From assembly GCA_003448835.1 (NCBI GenBank), contig DLXM01000181.1:419-7811 (forward strand): 7,393 nt of DNA, read 5' to 3'. Shown here one piece after another: positions 6,278 through 7,393 of the stretch; the stretch's first letter is position 1, and every line of letters begins with the position of its first letter. This DNA is from Bacteroidota bacterium (lineage in GTDB: Bacteria; Bacteroidota; Rhodothermia; Balneolales; HLUCCA01). The translations under genes and the position numbers were made by a program. The notes below the pieces were generated by a model. The model was not told the DNA's origin. It saw only the letters and a list, made by a program, of their open reading frames with translations, and searched no databases.

Positions 6278-7393
6278 AGAGTATCTCCCTTCATCAACCC
6301 GAATAACTTCACAGAAATCACCGAAAATGCATCAAAATCATCGAAATCACTCATTTTTATGATGAAATCTGTCGATTCCTGAAGTTGATCCGGCGTCATA
6401 TTTTCAGCCGAAATCGAAAGATGCAACGGATGTTTTTCCGCCCAGGCATGAGCGACCCACGGAGATGAAATTTCATTCAGAGATTCGGATGCATGCTGTC
6501 CCGGCTCACCGGAGGTCACATCTATAATTCGACGAAGCGCATTTTTAGTATTGTTAGAATCACCATTCTGAACATATTTCAAATACAATTCACTGCACTC
6601 AGGAAAAATGGGTATCAAATATCGCTCCGATAATACCATGATCAACAGCAGATTATATAACCTTATGGATGCCTCTCCGAAAGTTAATTCTGCGAATTCA
6701 ACAATTTTTTGCTCCTTGAAATAGACGCGTGATTTCACCGGACCCTCACAGTTCAACAACACATGGTGGATCCAATGCTGGAGTATTCTTTTCTGATTAA
6801 TGGAGCCGGCTTCGAGTGCAAAATACACGTCATTTGCGCAAAGATCGAACTCACCGGACACATTCACATCCACACCATCCGATAAATTGACATCCTTTGA
6901 AATTGCCTTTCGGACAAGCGGCCATGATAAATCTAAAACCGGGTCTGAATGTACTCCATTCCAAATTTGCGCCAAATCCTTCATCACCGAATCCAATGAC
7001 TTTTGCCCGGCAATCGCATCGGGTAAAATCCCTTCAAGTTCAAGCCTGGTGGACATAGACTGCATCATGTTGACATCGAAATTGAGAGATGCCCCCTCGT
7101 TTTTAAGTCCATCGATAAGCTGTTGATGAAACACCGTTCGGATTTTCCACTTGTCTAACCCGTTCAAGTCAAAAGGCTCAACATCATCATCCGGGACATC
7201 AGCTTCGAACAAATCGATGCCATAACTGTTGCGAAGCGTTTGTTTTATCGGATTATTGTAGAAAGTGACGAGATTCGACAGCGGAAACTGGATTGAAGTT
7301 ACATCCTCGCTCAAATCCGCATCAATACCCAGAATTTCTTTCAGGGATGGATGATTCCCGGGCGACAATTCCGGAATAATTGATTCACGAATA
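6274..7393 (-). CDS. recC: RecC, exonuclease V gamma subunit, C-terminal part (truncated by window edge)
   Basis: The frame stays open to the right edge (first full codons read IRESIIPEL), so this is the last 372 residues of a protein that in E. coli has about 1120. A TTG at 7368 is an internal codon, not the start. The visible part matches the RecC C-terminal region: PLSNLVTFYNNP (37-48) resembles the L-rFW-HP segment, EPFDLNGLDKW (72-82) the EPF-L-GL-RY segment, VSGEFD (178-183) the G-hD strand region, and FPECSELYLKYV (263-274) the LPES--WLK segment. In E. coli this domain has a nuclease-like fold without catalytic residues and holds RecB and RecD; RecC as a whole scans the 3' strand for Chi. 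The Chi-reading helicase-like domains are outside the window. The stop overlaps the recB start by 4 nt. Confidence 0.93.
   Translation of the reverse strand, partial: IRESIIPELSPGNHPSLKEILGIDADLSEDVTSIQFPLSNLVTFYNNPIKQTLRNSYGIDLFEADVPDDDVEPFDLNGLDKWKIRTVFHQQLIDGLKNEGASLNFDVNMMQSMSTRLELEGILPDAIAGQKSLDSVMKDLAQIWNGVHSDPVLDLSWPLVRKAISKDVNLSDGVDVNVSGEFDLCANDVYFALEAGSINQKRILQHWIHHVLLNCEGPVKSRVYFKEQKIVEFAELTFGEASIRLYNLLLIMVLSERYLIPIFPECSELYLKYVQNGDSNNTKNALRRIIDVTSGEPGQHASESLNEISSPWVAHAWAEKHPLHLSISAENMTPDQLQESTDFIIKMSDFDDFDAFSVISVKLFGLMKGDTL
6285..6291 (-). promoter_or_regulatory. recB ribosome-binding site
   Basis: AAGGGAG on the minus strand, 7 nt before the recB ATG and within the last codons of recC. 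Together with the ATGA overlap it supports this start and translational coupling of recB to recC. Confidence 0.8.

Noticed and set aside
7366..7368. TTG as the start codon of the recC frame
   Set aside because: The frame is open to the window edge and the residues match only the C-terminal third of RecC, so the true start is outside.
139..7393. Base-composition break suggesting horizontal transfer of recD
   Set aside because: Some recD samples are 32-38 percent GC and some recB samples about 50, but both genes vary widely along their length (recB also drops to about 32), so no clean boundary exists.

Overview
The window is a chromosomal-type bacterial region carrying the recC-recB-recD operon (RecBCD, exonuclease V), all on the minus strand and read from the right edge leftwards: 3' third of recC (cut by the right edge), complete recB, a previously unlisted-looking 53-codon small ORF, complete recD, then about 100 bp of spacer and the 5' half of a tRNA-Arg (anticodon ACG) cut by the left edge. 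No mobile element, CRISPR array or defence island is visible, and no gene-free stretch exceeds about 100 bp.

The organism is a bacterium with moderate-to-low GC (hand-counted 60-bp samples range from about 28 to 52 percent). It uses strong Shine-Dalgarno sites (AAGGAGG) and has a true RecBCD rather than AddAB. RecD is of the RecBCD type, with Walker A, DEAS box, HKSQG and YTAVTRAR motifs. I cannot name a genus; divergent RecBCD outside Proteobacteria (for example Chlorobi/Balneola-like, spirochaete or chlamydia-like lineages) is only a guess.

Layout and coupling: recC stop and recB start share ATGA. The recB stop and the start of the small ORF also share ATGA, preceded by a perfect AAGGAGG site inside recB. 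The small ORF stop overlaps the first codons of recD by 7 nt. What looks like a 151-bp intergenic gap between recB and recD is therefore open in one frame and fully linked to both neighbours. It is built of two diverged 78-nt tandem units, each holding an AT-rich palindrome with a 6-nt loop; a further hairpin abuts the small-ORF ribosome-binding site and another lies just upstream of the recD site.

Function: RecB (3'-5' helicase plus nuclease), RecC (Chi-scanning scaffold with dead helicase/nuclease folds) and RecD (5'-3' helicase) form the heterotrimer that resects double-strand breaks, destroys foreign linear DNA and loads RecA. All catalytic motifs in RecB and RecD are intact. The most interesting items are the coupled small ORF with its internal duplication, the RNA hairpins next to start sites, and a QSDLF motif resembling a sliding-clamp-binding peptide in the RecB tail.
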